A stretch of 64,000 bases of DNA, taken from positions 39,502-103,501 of the forward strand of contig NZ_QQRU01000002.1 in assembly GCF_003428885.1 (NCBI RefSeq), in the 5' to 3' direction. The stretch is from Streptococcus sp. LQJ-218 (GTDB taxonomy: Bacteria > Bacillota > Bacilli > Lactobacillales > Streptococcaceae). The notes beneath the pieces were generated by a model. That model did no database searches, had not been told where the DNA came from, and saw only the letters and a program-made list of their open reading frames with translations. Shown in pieces: positions 29,099 to 40,479 of this stretch. How positions within the stretch are numbered: position 1 is the stretch's first letter; each line of letters starts with the position of its first letter. A program made the position numbers and the translations under genes.

Positions 29099-29668
29099 CT
29101 ATTGTTCTGTCGCACCATTTGCTAATCTGTCTGAAATATACTTGCTTGGTTCATTCTTCAAGAGATTTTCTAAACCAATATTCTTCAGATATTCAGTTTG
29201 AGAAGCCTTCTTGACATCCAGAACTTGAAAATCAAAACTAGTCGTTGTTTGAAGTTCTGTCGCACTTAACAGTTTGGTTTCAAGCTTAAATCCTGATAAT
29301 TCACGAGCTTCTATGATGGACTCATCCTTCTCCTCCGCCTCGAGAAGAGCTTTTTGGGTTTCTTCCACTCCATGTTGGTCAATATAGGTCTTTAACTCAT
29401 CAGATACTGGACGTTTTTGTTGAATCGTTAAGTTCAAAAAAGTCTTGTCCTTGTAGGTAATGGTTTGGATTTGCTGGCTACCATCATCTGACTTTGGCAA
29501 AACCAAAGTCTTGGTCACAACTGTATTCTTCTCAGCATTCTCAATAACTGGCAATGCCGACTGAAGCGTATCCTTTTCTGTTTTTGTAGCTGTTCCAGTT
29601 TCTTTTTTCTGTCCACAACCAACCAGGACAAAAAGGAAAGCTAGACTAACAAGGACTATTTTTTTCAT
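29099..29668 (-). CDS. DUF1307 (YehR-like) lipoprotein
   Basis: 189 aa. Lipobox LVGC puts the lipidated cysteine at residue 18. The mature domain (about 60-180) fits the DUF1307/YehR family, whose function is unknown. Lies downstream of spx, separated from it by a terminator-like hairpin. Confidence 0.82.
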   Translation of the reverse strand: MKKIVLVSLAFLFVLVGCGQKKETGTATKTEKDTLQSALPVIENAEKNTVVTKTLVLPKSDDGSQQIQTITYKDKTFLNLTIQQKRPVSDELKTYIDQHGVEETQKALLEAEEKDESIIEARELSGFKLETKLLSATELQTTTSFDFQVLDVKKASQTEYLKNIGLENLLKNEPSKYISDRLANGATEQ

Positions 29669-29698
29669 TTCCTTCTTCTTTCTTTTTGAGATTAAAAT

Positions 29699-29723
29699 AA
29701 GACTGGGAATTGCTCCCAGCCTT
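29699..29723 (-). terminator. Terminator after spx
   Basis: Minus strand stem AAGGCTGGGA / TCCCAGTCTT, then ATTTTAATC. Moderate T content, so some read-through into the lipoprotein gene is possible. Confidence 0.7.
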
Positions 29724-29728
29724 GATGT

Positions 29729-30127
29729 TTATAGAGCTGCACGCAAACGTGCTTCTGCATTTTCTACATTACGGACAGAGCGTGGTAGGAAGGCACGAAT
29801 ATCGTCTTCCTTATAGCCAACTTGCAGACGTTTTTCATCTACAAGGATTGGGCTCTTTAAAATTCTCGGTGTTTCCATAATCAAATTGAGGACTTCGTTG
29901 ACACTCAAATCTTCAATATCCACTCCAAGGGCTTTGGCATAGCGATTTTTAGATGAAACAATGCTGGCTATTCCGTTATCTGTTTTGGTTAGAATATCCA
30001 GTAATTCTTCTCTCGTAATTCCTTCTTTACCAAGGTTTTGTTCTTTATAACTTAACTGGTGGGCATTGAGCCAGGTTTTTGCTTTTTTACAGCTAGTACA
30101 ACTTGAGACTGTATAAATTTTAATCAT
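29729..30127 (-). CDS. spxA: Spx/ArsC-family transcriptional regulator
   Basis: 132 aa. Spx binds the RNA polymerase alpha C-terminal domain and redirects transcription under thiol or oxidative stress. Redox switch C10-x-x-C13 in SSCTSCKKAK, and the typical core TPRILKSPILVDEKRLQVGY near 86. Streptococci have two (SpxA1, SpxA2); this is probably the spxA2 copy by location, but I did not prove which. Own extended -10 promoter (TGGTATAAT) at 30169-30177. Confidence 0.92.
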   Translation of the reverse strand: MIKIYTVSSCTSCKKAKTWLNAHQLSYKEQNLGKEGITREELLDILTKTDNGIASIVSSKNRYAKALGVDIEDLSVNEVLNLIMETPRILKSPILVDEKRLQVGYKEDDIRAFLPRSVRNVENAEARLRAAL

Positions 30128-30168
30128 GTACCTACCCCTTTCGCTACATGTTACTATCAGTTTATTCT

Positions 30169-30177
30169 ATTATACCA
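30169..30177 (-). promoter_or_regulatory. Extended -10 promoter of spx
   Basis: TGGTATAAT on the minus strand, about 45 bp before the spx ATG. No good -35 hexamer, as is common for extended -10 promoters. Confidence 0.65.
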
Positions 30178-30258
30178 TAAAAAACATCCGACTTGCGACC
30201 TATTTTTAAATTTTTTTGATTTTTTTCGTCATTTTCGTACTTTCTTCTTGACAAATAA

Positions 30259-31320
30259 CTAAATGACTATCAACTCTTTTGGAGCAAGGGTTAATAATTC
30301 ACAACCTGTCTCTGTAATCAAAATATCATCCTCGATACGAACTCCGTATTTTCCTTCAATATAAATACCCGGTTCATCTGTCAAGACCATACCCGATTTA
30401 ATAACCTCTGTCGAAGTTTGACTGAAGTAAGGTTCTTCGTGGATATCAAGCCCGATACCATGTCCAATACCGTGTGTAAAGTATTGTCCATAACCTGCTT
30501 CCGCAATAATGTCACGAGGAATCTTATCAAAGTCACGGAAAGCTAAGCCAGCCTTAGCTTGGTCAATCAAGGCTTGGTTGGCTTTTAGAACGGTATTGTA
30601 AATCTCTGCCTGCTCGTCACTGACATGACCGAGGTAGATGGTCCGAGTCATATCGCTGACATAGTGGTCATAAAGACAACCAAAGTCCATGGTAATAGCT
30701 TCTCCCTGCTCCACTGGTTTGTGCATAGGGTGGGCATGAGGTTTAGAGGAGTTGATACCACTAGCTAGGATAGTGTCAAAAGACAAGCCAGATGCTCCCA
30801 ACTCACGCATGCGGAAGTCAAGGAAGTTTGCAATTTCAATTTCAGTTTTTCCTGGTTTGATAAAGTCAAGCGCATCGCGAAAAGCTTGGTCTGAGATAGA
30901 ACAAGCCTTGCGAATCGCTGCAATCTCCGCCTCATCCTTAATCATTCGAAGTCCCTCAACAAACTGTGTTTGTGGAAGCAAGTCCAAACCTGCAAAAGCT
31001 GCCTGCATACGGTGATAATAAGACACTGAAATCTCATCTTCAAAACCGATTCGTGAAAGGCCCATGTCTTTCGCAATCTTTGCAATAACAGCCAATTCAT
31101 CGCGGTCAGCCACAATCTCAAAACCACTGGTTTCTTGCTTGGCTGCAATGATATAGCGAGAGTCTGTCACCAAGATCTGACGGTCACGACTGATAAAGAC
31201 CGTTCCATTTGAACCCCAAAAACCAGTCAAATAATAGACGTTTTTAAGATTGTTGATGATAATTCCATCTAGTTCTTTTTCTTGCATTTTATCTAAAAAT
31301 GCTTGTACACGTTTATTCAT
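30259..31320 (-). CDS. M24 family aminopeptidase (Xaa-Pro dipeptidase-like)
   Basis: 353 aa, cytoplasmic. N-terminal creatinase-like domain (about 1-125), C-terminal pita-bread catalytic domain. Metal ligands are visible as [17 protein letters not shown] (two Asp), [14 protein letters not shown] (His) and the late Glu residues in DEPGIYIEG and [10 protein letters not shown]. Cleaves X-Pro peptides, a PepP/PepQ-type role. Its ATG overlaps the uvrA stop by 8 bp. Confidence 0.92.
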   Translation of the reverse strand: MNKRVQAFLDKMQEKELDGIIINNLKNVYYLTGFWGSNGTVFISRDRQILVTDSRYIIAAKQETSGFEIVADRDELAVIAKIAKDMGLSRIGFEDEISVSYYHRMQAAFAGLDLLPQTQFVEGLRMIKDEAEIAAIRKACSISDQAFRDALDFIKPGKTEIEIANFLDFRMRELGASGLSFDTILASGINSSKPHAHPMHKPVEQGEAITMDFGCLYDHYVSDMTRTIYLGHVSDEQAEIYNTVLKANQALIDQAKAGLAFRDFDKIPRDIIAEAGYGQYFTHGIGHGIGLDIHEEPYFSQTSTEVIKSGMVLTDEPGIYIEGKYGVRIEDDILITETGCELLTLAPKELIVI

Positions 31321-34144
31321 GATGTAACTTTCCTTTCAAATACTGTCCTGTATAGCTAGCTTCATTAGCCGCTACTTCTTCTGGTGTTCCTGTTGCGATG
31401 ATGGTTCCACCGCCAACACCACCTTCTGGTCCTAAGTCGATAATATGGTCTGCCGTCTTGATAACATCCAGATTATGCTCGATGACAAGAACTGTATTGC
31501 CATCATCTACAAAGCGAGCCAAGACTTTAAGCAAACGAGCAATATCCTCTGTATGAAGCCCTGTCGTTGGCTCATCCAAAATATAGAATGATTTTCCTGT
31601 CGAGCGTTTGTGGAGTTCGCTAGCCAGCTTCATACGCTGGGCTTCTCCCCCAGAAAGGGTGGTAGCTGGTTGCCCCAGCGTTACATATCCCAGTCCCACA
31701 TCCTTGATGGTCTGGAGTTTACGCTGAATCTTTGGAATGTGTTGGAAAAATTCCACCGCATCGTTGACGGTCATATCCAAGACCTGCGAGATATTTTTTT
31801 CCTTGTAGTGAACTTCAAGGGTTTCACTGTTGTAGCGGGTTCCATGGCAGACTTCGCAAGCCACGTAAACATCTGGCAAGAAGTGCATCTCAATCTTGAT
31901 GATCCCATCACCTGAGCAGGCTTCACAGCGACCACCCTTGACATTGAAACTGAAACGACCTTTTTTATAACCACGAATCTTGGCCTCATTTGTCTGAGCA
32001 AAGAGGTCACGTATATCGTCAAAGACTCCCGTATAGGTAGCAGGGTTGGACCTCGGCGTCCGTCCGATCGGGCTCTGGTCAATATCAATCAAGCGGTCTA
32101 CATGCTCAATCCCTGTGATAGTCTTAAACTTACCAGGTTTGTCTGAATTGCGGTTGAGCTTCTGAGCAATGGCTTTTTTGAGGATGCTGTTGACCAAGGT
32201 TGATTTCCCTGAACCTGACACCCCTGTAACCGCGATGAATTTTCCTAGTGGGAAGCGAGCAGTGACATTTTGCAAGTTATGCTCACGCGCACCCGTCACT
32301 TCGATAAAACGGCCATTACCGACACGACGCTCTTCTGGCACTGGAATGGCACGTTTGCCTGACAAGTACTGGCCTGTGATAGACTTTCTGTTACGAGCTA
32401 CCTGTTTAGGGGTTCCTGCCGCAACAATCTCCCCACCAAAAACACCGGCACCGGGACCAACGTCAATCAGATAATCCGCCTCGCGCATGGTATCTTCATC
32501 ATGTTCCACTACTATGAGAGTATTACCCAAATCACGCATCTTTTTGAGACTGGCAATCAGGCGATCATTATCCCTCTGGTGGAGACCGATTGATGGTTCA
32601 TCCAGGATATAGAGGACACCTGATAGGTTGGATCCAATCTGGGTTGCCAAGCGAATACGCTGACTTTCCCCGCCTGAAAGGGTTCCTGCCGAACGTGACA
32701 GGGTTAGATAGTTAAGACCGACGTTATTAAGGAAGGTCAAACGATCCTTGATTTCCTTGAGAATAGGACGAGCAATGATGGCTTCATTTTCAGACAAGGT
32801 CAGCTGACTCACCCACTCCAAATGGTCTGCGATAGACAGGTCTGAAATTTCTCCGATATGAGGCCCTTGCTCGCCACCCACACGGACAGACAAGGCCTGG
32901 TCATTGAGACGATAACCATGACAGGTTCCGCAGGTCAGCTCATTCATGTAGAGACGCATCTGGGTGCGAGTGTAGTCACTATTAGTTTCATGGTAGCGAC
33001 GTTTGATATTATTGACAACTCCCTCAAAAGGAATATCGATATCGCGCACACCACCAAATTCATTTTCATAGTGGAAATGGAATTCCTTGCCATCTGAGCC
33101 GTAGAGAATCAAGTTCTTGTCTTCTTCTGACAAGTCCTCAAAAGGCTTATCCATATCCACTCCAAAAGCTGTCATAGCCTGCTCTAGCATGTTTGGATAG
33201 TAGTTGGATGAGATAGGATTCCAAGGTGCCAGCGCTCCCTCACGCAAAGTTTTGCTGGCATCTGGCACTACCAAATCAGTATCCACCTCCAGCTTGATGC
33301 CTAAGCCATCACACTCACTACAAGAGCCAAAAGGAGCATTAAAAGAGAAGAGACGAGGCTCCAACTCTGGGACAGTAAAACCACAAACTGGGCAGGCATA
33401 GTGTTCAGAAAACAGCAGCTCCGAGCCGTCCATGGTGTCGATAATGACATAACCTTCAGCGATACGAAGGGCAGCCTCGACGGAATCAAAAAGACGACTA
33501 CGAATGCCCTCCTTGATGACAATGCGGTCAACTACAACATCAATATTGTGTTGCTTGCTCTTAGACAGCTCAGGCACTTCGGTCACATCATAGACTTCCC
33601 CATCCACACGGACACGGACATAACCGTCTTTCTGAATCTTTTCAATAACGCTCTTGTGCTGTCCTTTTTTCTTACGGATAACCGGAGCTAAAATCTGCAA
33701 GCGTTGGCGTTCTGGTAACTCCAAAACCTTATCAACGATCTGCTCTACAGAAGAAGCCTTGATAGCTCCATGTCCGTTGATACAGTAAGGCGTCCCCACA
33801 CGTGCGTAGAGGAGACGCAGATAATCATTGATTTCAGTCGTAGTTCCCACTGTCGAGCGAGGGTTTTTACTAGTCGTTTTTTGGTCGATGGAAATAGCTG
33901 GGCTCAGACCATCAATAGAATCTACATCAGGCTTCTCCATATTTCCCAAGAATTGACGAGCGTAGGCTGACAAACTCTCCACATAGCGACGTTGTCCCTC
34001 CGCATAAAGAGTATCAAAAGCCAGGCTGGATTTCCCCGAACCTGACAAACCGGTCACGACAACCAACTTGTCTCGCGGAATCTCCACATCTATATTTTTT
34101 AAATTATGGGCACGCGCCCCATGAATGACAATTTTATCTTGCAT
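31313..34144 (-). CDS. uvrA: Excinuclease ABC subunit A
   Basis: 943 aa from [19 protein letters not shown]; an earlier ATG 11 codons upstream lacks an RBS. Damage-recognition ATPase of nucleotide excision repair. Walker [14 protein letters not shown] near 31, zinc modules CPVC...CSEC near 253 and CEAC...CEVC near 735, second Walker [12 protein letters not shown] near 640, and signatures [11 protein letters not shown] and [11 protein letters not shown]. Extended -10 promoter TGGTATAAT (34176-34184) precedes it. Confidence 0.97.
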   Translation of the reverse strand: MQDKIVIHGARAHNLKNIDVEIPRDKLVVVTGLSGSGKSSLAFDTLYAEGQRRYVESLSAYARQFLGNMEKPDVDSIDGLSPAISIDQKTTSKNPRSTVGTTTEINDYLRLLYARVGTPYCINGHGAIKASSVEQIVDKVLELPERQRLQILAPVIRKKKGQHKSVIEKIQKDGYVRVRVDGEVYDVTEVPELSKSKQHNIDVVVDRIVIKEGIRSRLFDSVEAALRIAEGYVIIDTMDGSELLFSEHYACPVCGFTVPELEPRLFSFNAPFGSCSECDGLGIKLEVDTDLVVPDASKTLREGALAPWNPISSNYYPNMLEQAMTAFGVDMDKPFEDLSEEDKNLILYGSDGKEFHFHYENEFGGVRDIDIPFEGVVNNIKRRYHETNSDYTRTQMRLYMNELTCGTCHGYRLNDQALSVRVGGEQGPHIGEISDLSIADHLEWVSQLTLSENEAIIARPILKEIKDRLTFLNNVGLNYLTLSRSAGTLSGGESQRIRLATQIGSNLSGVLYILDEPSIGLHQRDNDRLIASLKKMRDLGNTLIVVEHDEDTMREADYLIDVGPGAGVFGGEIVAAGTPKQVARNRKSITGQYLSGKRAIPVPEERRVGNGRFIEVTGAREHNLQNVTARFPLGKFIAVTGVSGSGKSTLVNSILKKAIAQKLNRNSDKPGKFKTITGIEHVDRLIDIDQSPIGRTPRSNPATYTGVFDDIRDLFAQTNEAKIRGYKKGRFSFNVKGGRCEACSGDGIIKIEMHFLPDVYVACEVCHGTRYNSETLEVHYKEKNISQVLDMTVNDAVEFFQHIPKIQRKLQTIKDVGLGYVTLGQPATTLSGGEAQRMKLASELHKRSTGKSFYILDEPTTGLHTEDIARLLKVLARFVDDGNTVLVIEHNLDVIKTADHIIDLGPEGGVGGGTIIATGTPEEVAANEASYTGQYLKGKLHHE

Positions 34145-34175
34145 CTTTGTTCTTTCTAGTCCATTATTACTTACC

Positions 34176-34184
34176 ATTATACCA
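34176..34184 (-). promoter_or_regulatory. uvrA promoter (extended -10)
   Basis: TTGGTATAAT on the minus strand about 30 bp before the ATG chosen for uvrA, divergent from corA. Confidence 0.6.
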
Positions 34185-34225
34185 AAAAAAGTAAGATTCT
34201 ATTACCCAAAAGGCCGATTTTGTAG

Positions 34226-34231
34226 TATAAT
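34226..34231 (+). promoter_or_regulatory. corA -10 box
   Basis: TATAAT in TTGTAGTATAATAGTAC about 44 bp before the corA ATG; the -35 is not clear. Confidence 0.5.
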
Positions 34232-34274
34232 AGTACAGTGTGAAAAAATCTGAAAATGAGAAAGGATAAGGGAT

Positions 34275-35219
34275 ATGAAACAAGTTTTTCTCTCTACAAC
34301 AACTGAATTTAAAGAGATCGATACGCTTGAACCGGGTACTTGGATCAATCTCGTCAATCCGACTCAAAATGAATCACTGGAAATCGCTAATGCCTTCGAT
34401 ATTGATATTGCCGACCTTCGAGCACCGCTCGATGCGGAAGAAATGTCTCGTATTACGATTGAAGACGAGTACACCCTGATCATTGTAGACGTGCCGGTCA
34501 CAGAGGAAAGAAATAACCGCACCTACTACGTAACCATCCCGCTTGGTATTATCATCACCGAGGAAACCATTATCACTACGTGTTTGGAACCTCTACCAGT
34601 CCTTGATGTCTTTATCAACCGTCAATTACGTAATTTTTATACCTTCATGCGTTCGCGTTTTATCTTCCAGATTCTCTATCGTAATGCAGAGCTTTATCTA
34701 ACAGCCCTTCGTTCAATTGACCGCAAGAGTGAACAGATTGAAAGTCAACTGCATCAATCAACTCGAAATGCAGAATTGATTGAACTCATGGAATTAGAAA
34801 AAACCATCGTCTATTTCAAGGCCTCTCTCAAAACAAATGAGCGTGTAATTAAGAAATTGACCAGCTCAACCAGCAATATCAAGAAATACCTTGAGGACGA
34901 AGACCTGCTTGAAGATACCCTGATTGAAACCCAACAGGCCATCGAAATGGCGGACATTTATGGAAACGTCTTGCACTCTATGACAGAGACCTTCGCCTCT
35001 ATCATTTCCAACAACCAGAACAACATCATGAAAACCTTGGCCCTTGTGACCATCGTCATGTCCATCCCAACCATGGTCTTTTCTGCCTACGGGATGAACT
35101 TTAAGGATAATGAAATCCCCCTAAATGGCGAGCCACATGCCTTCTGGTTAATCGTCTTTATCGCCTTTGCTATGAGTGTCTCGCTCACTCTCTATCTCAT
35201 CCATAAAAAATGGTTCTAA
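34275..35219 (+). CDS. corA: CorA-family magnesium/divalent cation transporter
   Basis: 314 aa. Long cytoplasmic N-terminal part with the helical stalk, then two C-terminal membrane helices. The pore signature GMN is present in SAYGMNFKDNEIP near residue 276. Mg2+ (also Co2+/Ni2+) entry. Followed 11 bp later by the DUF1129 gene. Confidence 0.94.
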   Translation: MKQVFLSTTTEFKEIDTLEPGTWINLVNPTQNESLEIANAFDIDIADLRAPLDAEEMSRITIEDEYTLIIVDVPVTEERNNRTYYVTIPLGIIITEETIITTCLEPLPVLDVFINRQLRNFYTFMRSRFIFQILYRNAELYLTALRSIDRKSEQIESQLHQSTRNAELIELMELEKTIVYFKASLKTNERVIKKLTSSTSNIKKYLEDEDLLEDTLIETQQAIEMADIYGNVLHSMTETFASIISNNQNNIMKTLALVTIVMSIPTMVFSAYGMNFKDNEIPLNGEPHAFWLIVFIAFAMSVSLTLYLIHKKWF

Positions 35220-35230
35220 GAGGAGTTCCT

Positions 35231-35908
35231 ATGTCTCAGATTGATCTACAAAAATTAACTAAGAAAAACCAAGAATTTGTCCACATCGCTACCCAACAAT
35301 TCATCAAAGATGGAAAAACAGACGCTGAAATCAAGACTATTTTTGAGGAGGTTATTCCCAAAATCCTTGAAGAGCAAGCCAAGGGTACGACTGCTCGTTC
35401 CCTCTATGGTGCACCAACTCATTGGGCTCATAGTTTCACTGTCAAAGAACAATATGAAAAAGAGCATCCAAAAGAAAATGATGATCCAAAACTCATGATT
35501 ATGGACTCAGCTCTTTTCATCACTAGCCTCTTTGCCCTCATCAGCGCCCTCACAACTTTCTTTGCGGCAGATCAAGCTTTCGGCTACGGTTTGATTACTC
35601 TCCTATTAGTTGGACTGGTTGGTGGATTTGCCTTCTACTTGATGTACTACTTTGTTTACCAATACTATGGACCAGATATGGACCGCAGTCAACGTCCACC
35701 TTTCTGGAAATCTGTACTGGTTATCCTAGCTTCTATGTTCCTTTGGTTGCTTGTCTTCTTTGCAACAAGCTTCCTACCAGCTAGCCTTAACCCCGTACTT
35801 GCTCCAGTACCACTGGCTATTATCGGAGCAGGCCTCCTAGCCCTACGCTTCTATCTCAAGAAACGCTTGAACATCCGTAGCGCAAGTGCAGGACCAACAC
35901 GCTATTAA
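35231..35908 (+). CDS. DUF1129 membrane protein
   Basis: 225 aa from the ATG after AGGAGTTCCT. N-terminal soluble part (about 1-90, LTKKNQEFVHIATQQFIKDG) and about five hydrophobic helices after residue 95. Function unknown; in streptococci it is a fixed neighbour of corA. Ends in a basic tail. Confidence 0.85.
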   Translation: MSQIDLQKLTKKNQEFVHIATQQFIKDGKTDAEIKTIFEEVIPKILEEQAKGTTARSLYGAPTHWAHSFTVKEQYEKEHPKENDDPKLMIMDSALFITSLFALISALTTFFAADQAFGYGLITLLLVGLVGGFAFYLMYYFVYQYYGPDMDRSQRPPFWKSVLVILASMFLWLLVFFATSFLPASLNPVLAPVPLAIIGAGLLALRFYLKKRLNIRSASAGPTRY

Positions 35909-35916
35909 GAATATAG

Positions 35917-35946
35917 AAAAAAGCAACTGCAATGCGGTTGCTTTTT
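35917..35946 (+). terminator. Terminator after DUF1129
   Basis: AAAAAGCAACTGCA / TGCGGTTGCTTTTT stem with T-run; could work in both directions. Confidence 0.8.
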
Positions 35947-36048
35947 CACTTACTTTTTTGATTTTAAAGTATTCTTCTGGCATCCCACATAGTTTTCTCT
36001 TATCTTTTGTGATAAAATAGGCTCAATCTATTTCTAGGAGGATGAGAT

Positions 36049-37080
36049 ATGATTTCTACTATTGGTATTGTTAGTTTATCTAGTGGCATTATCGGAGAGG
36101 ATTTTGTCAAACACGAAGTGGACTCGGGTGTCCAACGTCTCAAGGACTTAGGACTCAATCCTATCTTTTTGCCACATTCGTTAAAAGGATTAGACTTTAT
36201 CAAGAACCATCCTGAAGCTCGTGCAGAGGATTTGATTCATGCCTTTTCTGATGATAGCATCGACATGATCCTATGTGCCATCGGTGGAGACGATACCTAT
36301 CGCTTGCTACCTTATCTTTTTGAAAATGACCAACTCCAAAAGGTTATCAAACAAAAGATTTTTTTGGGCTTCTCGGATACAACCATGAACCATCTCATGT
36401 TGCATAAACTAGGAATCAAGACTTTTTACGGTCAATCATTTCTAGCAGACATTTGTGAATTAGACAAGGAAATGTTAGCCTATAGCCTTCACTACTTTAA
36501 AGAATTGATTGAGACGGGAAGAATCTCAGAAATCCGCCCTAGCAATGTTTGGTATGAGGAACGAACTGATTTTAGTCCTAAAGCTCTGGGAACACCTCGT
36601 ATCAGTCATGCAAATACCGGTTTTGAATTATTACAAGGAAATGCCCAGTTCGAGGGAAAAATACTCGGTGGTTGCCTCGAATCCCTCTACGATATCTTTG
36701 ACAACTCTCGATACGCAGACAGCACGGAGCTCTGCCAAAAATACAAACTTTTCCCTGACTTGTCAGACTGGGAAGGAAAAATCCTCTTGCTAGAAACAAG
36801 CGAAGAAAAGCCTGAGCCGGAATACTTCAAAAAGATGTTGCATACTTTAAAGAACACTGGTATATTTGAGGCCATCAGTGGACTACTGGTCGGAAAACCT
36901 ATGGATGAAACTTTTTATGACGACTATAAAGAGGCACTATTGGATATTATTGACAGCAACATCCCGATTGTTTATAATCTGAATGTCGGCCACGCAACTC
37001 CAAGAGCAATTGTTCCCTTTGGAGTCCACGCTTATGTAGATGCACAGGAGCAAATCATTCGCTTTGACTATGACAAATAA
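36049..37080 (+). CDS. S66 family serine peptidase (LD-carboxypeptidase/MccF-like)
   Basis: 343 aa. The nucleophile elbow GFSDTT near residue 104 and the later acid/base pair (Glu in the middle, His in NVGHATPRAIVPFG near 306) match the S66 catalytic triad. LD-carboxypeptidases trim cell-wall tetrapeptides; the MccF branch hydrolyses microcin C-type nucleotide peptides. No signal peptide, so the cytoplasmic MccF-like branch is favoured. Single gene with its own terminator. Confidence 0.88.
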   Translation: MISTIGIVSLSSGIIGEDFVKHEVDSGVQRLKDLGLNPIFLPHSLKGLDFIKNHPEARAEDLIHAFSDDSIDMILCAIGGDDTYRLLPYLFENDQLQKVIKQKIFLGFSDTTMNHLMLHKLGIKTFYGQSFLADICELDKEMLAYSLHYFKELIETGRISEIRPSNVWYEERTDFSPKALGTPRISHANTGFELLQGNAQFEGKILGGCLESLYDIFDNSRYADSTELCQKYKLFPDLSDWEGKILLLETSEEKPEPEYFKKMLHTLKNTGIFEAISGLLVGKPMDETFYDDYKEALLDIIDSNIPIVYNLNVGHATPRAIVPFGVHAYVDAQEQIIRFDYDK

Positions 37081-37107
37081 AGCTGGGAAGAATTTCTCAG
37101 CTTTTTT
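37078..37107. terminator. Bidirectional terminator between the S66 gene and tag
   Basis: AAAGCTGGGA / TCTCAGCTTT stem with T-run on the plus strand; the converging tag gene ends 35 bp later. Confidence 0.75.
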
Positions 37108-37141
37108 CTATATTCTCAGATATTTTAATTACCTATACTCA

Positions 37142-37705
37142 CTAATTCCTGCTTTTCCACTCACAATCGTTCTCGTGGTCATCGACTAACCCTGCAGCCT
37201 GTAGAAAAGACAAGACAGCGACTGGGCCTGTGAACTTGAAGCCTCGTTTTTTGAGATCTTTGGCTAATTTCTCAGACAGAGGTGTTTTAGCAGGGGCTTG
37301 GCGGTAATCGGGAACATCGTTCACGATCGTTTTCCCTTCAACAAAAGACCAAAGATAGGCATCAAAAGAGCCATATTCTTCCTGTAGTCGTAAAAATGCT
37401 TGGGCGTTGGCACGTGTCGCAAAAATCTTGGCTCTATTTCGGATGATAGCTGGATTCTCCAGCAAGGCTTCCAGTTCGACATCGATCATCTCTGCGACTG
37501 CTTGAATGTGATAGCCATGAAAGGCTTCTCGGAAAGCTTGTCGTTTGTTTAGTACCGTTTCCCAAGACAGGCCTGCCTGATAGGTTTCCATACACAACAA
37601 CTCAAACAATGCTTGGTCATCATGGAGGGGCTGCCCCCACTCCTCATCATGATAGGCGATGTAGAGCGGATTGGTCATCTTGACCCACGAACAACGTTTT
37701 GTCAT
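37142..37705 (-). CDS. tag: DNA-3-methyladenine glycosylase I
   Basis: 187 aa. Removes 3-methyladenine from DNA. Zinc-snap residues are visible: CSW near position 5, the histidine in YHDEEWG near 19 and HENDC at the C-terminus. Core YHDEEWGQPLHDD and FVEGKTIVNDVPDYR are family signatures. 9 bp after ruvA. Confidence 0.94.
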   Translation of the reverse strand: MTKRCSWVKMTNPLYIAYHDEEWGQPLHDDQALFELLCMETYQAGLSWETVLNKRQAFREAFHGYHIQAVAEMIDVELEALLENPAIIRNRAKIFATRANAQAFLRLQEEYGSFDAYLWSFVEGKTIVNDVPDYRQAPAKTPLSEKLAKDLKKRGFKFTGPVAVLSFLQAAGLVDDHENDCEWKSRN

Positions 37706-37714
37706 GCTCTGCTC

Positions 37715-38308
37715 CTATTTGACCAACATTTTAAGGGCCGACTTGATATAGTTCTCAGCTGTATCTGTCGTTCCTTCGAAGAATTTTTTGATTTTCTTGA
37801 GCTCTGTTGCCTTGTAGCCCAGTGCCAGCATGGCTTCCATAGCTTCTTCCAATTCTTGGTTTTCAGCACTTGCTTGTACTGCCACCTTGGCAGGAAGGTC
37901 ATCTCCTGCAACTACTACTTTGCCTTCCAAGTCCAACACCATCTGCTGGGCTGTTTTCTTGCCAATTTTAGGGAATTTGGTCAAGTAGCTGATGTTCTTG
38001 GTTTCAATGGCTTGAACCAAGCCAGCATTGTCATCAGCAGCAATAATAGCAAGAGCTGATACAGGACCAATCCCAGATACCGAAATCAGACTGAGAAAAA
38101 GCTTTTTCTCGTCTTCTGAGCGAAATCCATAAAGCAGATGAGCGTCCTCACGCACGACTTGATGCACATAAATTTGAGCTTCTTGGTTGACTTGTCCTGA
38201 GTAGGCATAGGGATTGGCCACATGCAGAATGTAGCCGATACCGTTAGCTTCAAGAACAATGTATTTAGCAGTGATTTTGGTAATGATTCCTTTTAAATAT
38301 TCGTACAT
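37715..38308 (-). CDS. ruvA: Holliday junction branch migration protein RuvA
   Basis: 197 aa. N-terminal OB fold (1-62, [20 protein letters not shown]), central helix-hairpin-helix pairs ([12 protein letters not shown] near 71 and [18 protein letters not shown] near 104), C-terminal RuvB-contact domain. ruvB is not in the window. 15 bp after mutL. Confidence 0.96.
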   Translation of the reverse strand: MYEYLKGIITKITAKYIVLEANGIGYILHVANPYAYSGQVNQEAQIYVHQVVREDAHLLYGFRSEDEKKLFLSLISVSGIGPVSALAIIAADDNAGLVQAIETKNISYLTKFPKIGKKTAQQMVLDLEGKVVVAGDDLPAKVAVQASAENQELEEAMEAMLALGYKATELKKIKKFFEGTTDTAENYIKSALKMLVK

Positions 38309-38323
38309 AGTTTTCCTTTTAGT

Positions 38324-40273
38324 TTAATATTTCCCCAACTCACGGAGACTGGTGTGATTTTCCTGAATGCGTCGGAACATCTTTTCCATATCTGACTTGG
38401 TAAAATGCACCAAAACCGGACGTCCGTGGGGACAGTTATAGGGATTGTCACATTGAGAAAGTTGATAGAGGAGTTGTCTAGCTGAATGGTCATCGATACG
38501 ATGGTTAGCCTTGATAGACCGCTTGCAGGACATCATGATAGCCAGCTCTGCTCTGTATTTCTTGATCGAAACTTCCTTGGTCAAGAGTAGCATGTCGCAC
38601 ATTTCATAGATACCTGACTCGATTTCCTCCTCTGCCATCCAAATAGGATGTTCACGCAGGATAAATTGATTTTCTCCATACTCTGCTAGAAAGACGCCCA
38701 CTTCCTCCAAAAGTGCCATTCTTTCCTTGAGACGAAGGGCATCATCCGCTGGAAATTCAAAGATATAGGGCACTAGGAGTTGCTGCTGGCTCTGGTCAAC
38801 ATTACCAATGCTTTCACGGTACTCCTCGTACTTAACCCGTTCCTGAGCTGCATGTTGATCTATGATGTAGAGCCCATCTCGCCCTTGGGCAAAGAGATAA
38901 GTCCCGTGCATTTGTCCGAAAAATTCCAGCTCTGGGAAACTTGATGATTCTTCGCGCTCCAGTTTATCATAAGCCTTATCAAGACTAGCTAAATCTAACT
39001 CTGGGTGATCTAACTGATCGTAGTTAGCAAGCTTTCTCTCTGCAAAACGGAGTTTAGCTGGTTTGGTTATCTGCTCTAGGGTTTCCTTGGCAAATAGGGT
39101 CAAATCCTGTCCTTCATCAGTTAATTCTACCTGATTGTCTGCCACCTCAGCTTGTGTCGGTCTGGTCGGTTCATTTTTTTCATAATAGAGCGTATTTTCT
39201 CTCAGTGGCAAAGTCGTTTGCTCCACCTTTTCACGATTGCGAACCGCAGATTTGGCTAGATTTTCCAAGGCATCTGGAATCAAGGTTTGCTCCTTGAGAC
39301 TATTAGAAATAGCTTCTGAGACCAGCGTCATCAGTTCTTTTTCCTTAGAAATCCGCACCTCTTGCTTGGTTGGATGTACATTGACATCCGCTAAATAAGG
39401 GTCGATATGAATGTGAATGACAGCCAGTGGAAAACGGCCTACCATGAGCTTACTGCCATAACCGTCTAGAATTGCACGATTGAGCAAGAAGTTCTTGATA
39501 TAACGACCATTGATGAAAAGACTGATATAGTTGCGATTAGCCCGAGTTAACTCAGGCAAGGACACAAAACCTGAAATTTCGAAATCTAGGTCAGAATTCT
39601 CAATTTCAATCATCTTCTTGGCACTGGCTAAACCGTAAATCCCGGCGATAGCTTGGCGCAGTTGACTTGTTCCCGCTGTTCGTGTCATTTCCTTACCATC
39701 ACTAATCAAGCTGAAAGAAATCTCAGGATGGGCCAAACCCAGACGATTGACAATATCAATGATATGAGACAGCTCCGCTTGCTGGCTCTTCATATACTTG
39801 AGGCGGGCAGGCGTGTTGAAAAAGAGGTCCTCTACACAAACCTTGGTTCCCACAGGACTAGTCGCTGGGACGACTTCTTCGACTTCTCCTCCACGAGCGA
39901 CAAGCTTAGTCCCATGACTCGCACCATCCACCGCCGTCAACAAAGTCAAGACACTAACAGAAGCGATAGAAGGCAGGGCTTCACCACGAAAACCAAGCGT
40001 CCGAATCCGAAAAAGATCTGCTTGATTTTTTATCTTACTGGTCGCATGGCGACGCAGGGCCAATTCCACCTCATCGTGGGCAATTCCATGACCATTATCT
40101 GTGATTTGGATTTTCTTGAGACCAGCCTCCTCAATCTCAATGATAATCTGACTAGAACCCGCGTCAATAGCATTTTCTACCAGCTCCTTAACAACACTAG
40201 CTGGACGCTCAATGACCTCTCCAGCCGCGATTTGGTTTGCCAGCACCTCTGGCAATTCAATAATATGAGACAT
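38324..40273 (-). CDS. mutL: DNA mismatch repair protein MutL (HexB)
   Basis: 649 aa. GHKL ATPase motifs NAIDAGS (37), DNGHGI (61) and GFRGEAL (95). C-terminal part holds [12 protein letters not shown] near 470, the endonuclease motif of MutL proteins from bacteria without MutH, and [11 protein letters not shown] near 622, its metal-site partner. mutS is not adjacent here. Extended -10 promoter TGGTATAAT at 40321-40329. Confidence 0.97.
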   Translation of the reverse strand: MSHIIELPEVLANQIAAGEVIERPASVVKELVENAIDAGSSQIIIEIEEAGLKKIQITDNGHGIAHDEVELALRRHATSKIKNQADLFRIRTLGFRGEALPSIASVSVLTLLTAVDGASHGTKLVARGGEVEEVVPATSPVGTKVCVEDLFFNTPARLKYMKSQQAELSHIIDIVNRLGLAHPEISFSLISDGKEMTRTAGTSQLRQAIAGIYGLASAKKMIEIENSDLDFEISGFVSLPELTRANRNYISLFINGRYIKNFLLNRAILDGYGSKLMVGRFPLAVIHIHIDPYLADVNVHPTKQEVRISKEKELMTLVSEAISNSLKEQTLIPDALENLAKSAVRNREKVEQTTLPLRENTLYYEKNEPTRPTQAEVADNQVELTDEGQDLTLFAKETLEQITKPAKLRFAERKLANYDQLDHPELDLASLDKAYDKLEREESSSFPELEFFGQMHGTYLFAQGRDGLYIIDQHAAQERVKYEEYRESIGNVDQSQQQLLVPYIFEFPADDALRLKERMALLEEVGVFLAEYGENQFILREHPIWMAEEEIESGIYEMCDMLLLTKEVSIKKYRAELAIMMSCKRSIKANHRIDDHSARQLLYQLSQCDNPYNCPHGRPVLVHFTKSDMEKMFRRIQENHTSLRELGKY

Positions 40274-40396
40274 TTTTCAGCCCCTTTCCGTATCTATTTT
40301 CCTAGAAGTTGATTAGTGCTATTATACCATATTTCAGATAGGACAGAAAAGCAAGCGCCACATAGGAGCCAAATCCCTCCACATAGACAAAGTCCC

Positions 40397-40425
40397 TTGC
40401 ACGGGGGCATAAAATAGTGTTTAAT
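40397..40425 (+). promoter_or_regulatory. Promoter of the LytTR-DUF3021 pair
   Basis: TTGCAC, 17-bp spacer, TTTAAT, about 55 bp before the ATG. A TAAAAT inside the spacer is an alternative -10. Confidence 0.6.
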
Positions 40426-40479
40426 AAAGGTGTACAAGAAGTGATCACAATTTTGTATGAAAAACAAGGAGAGAAATTT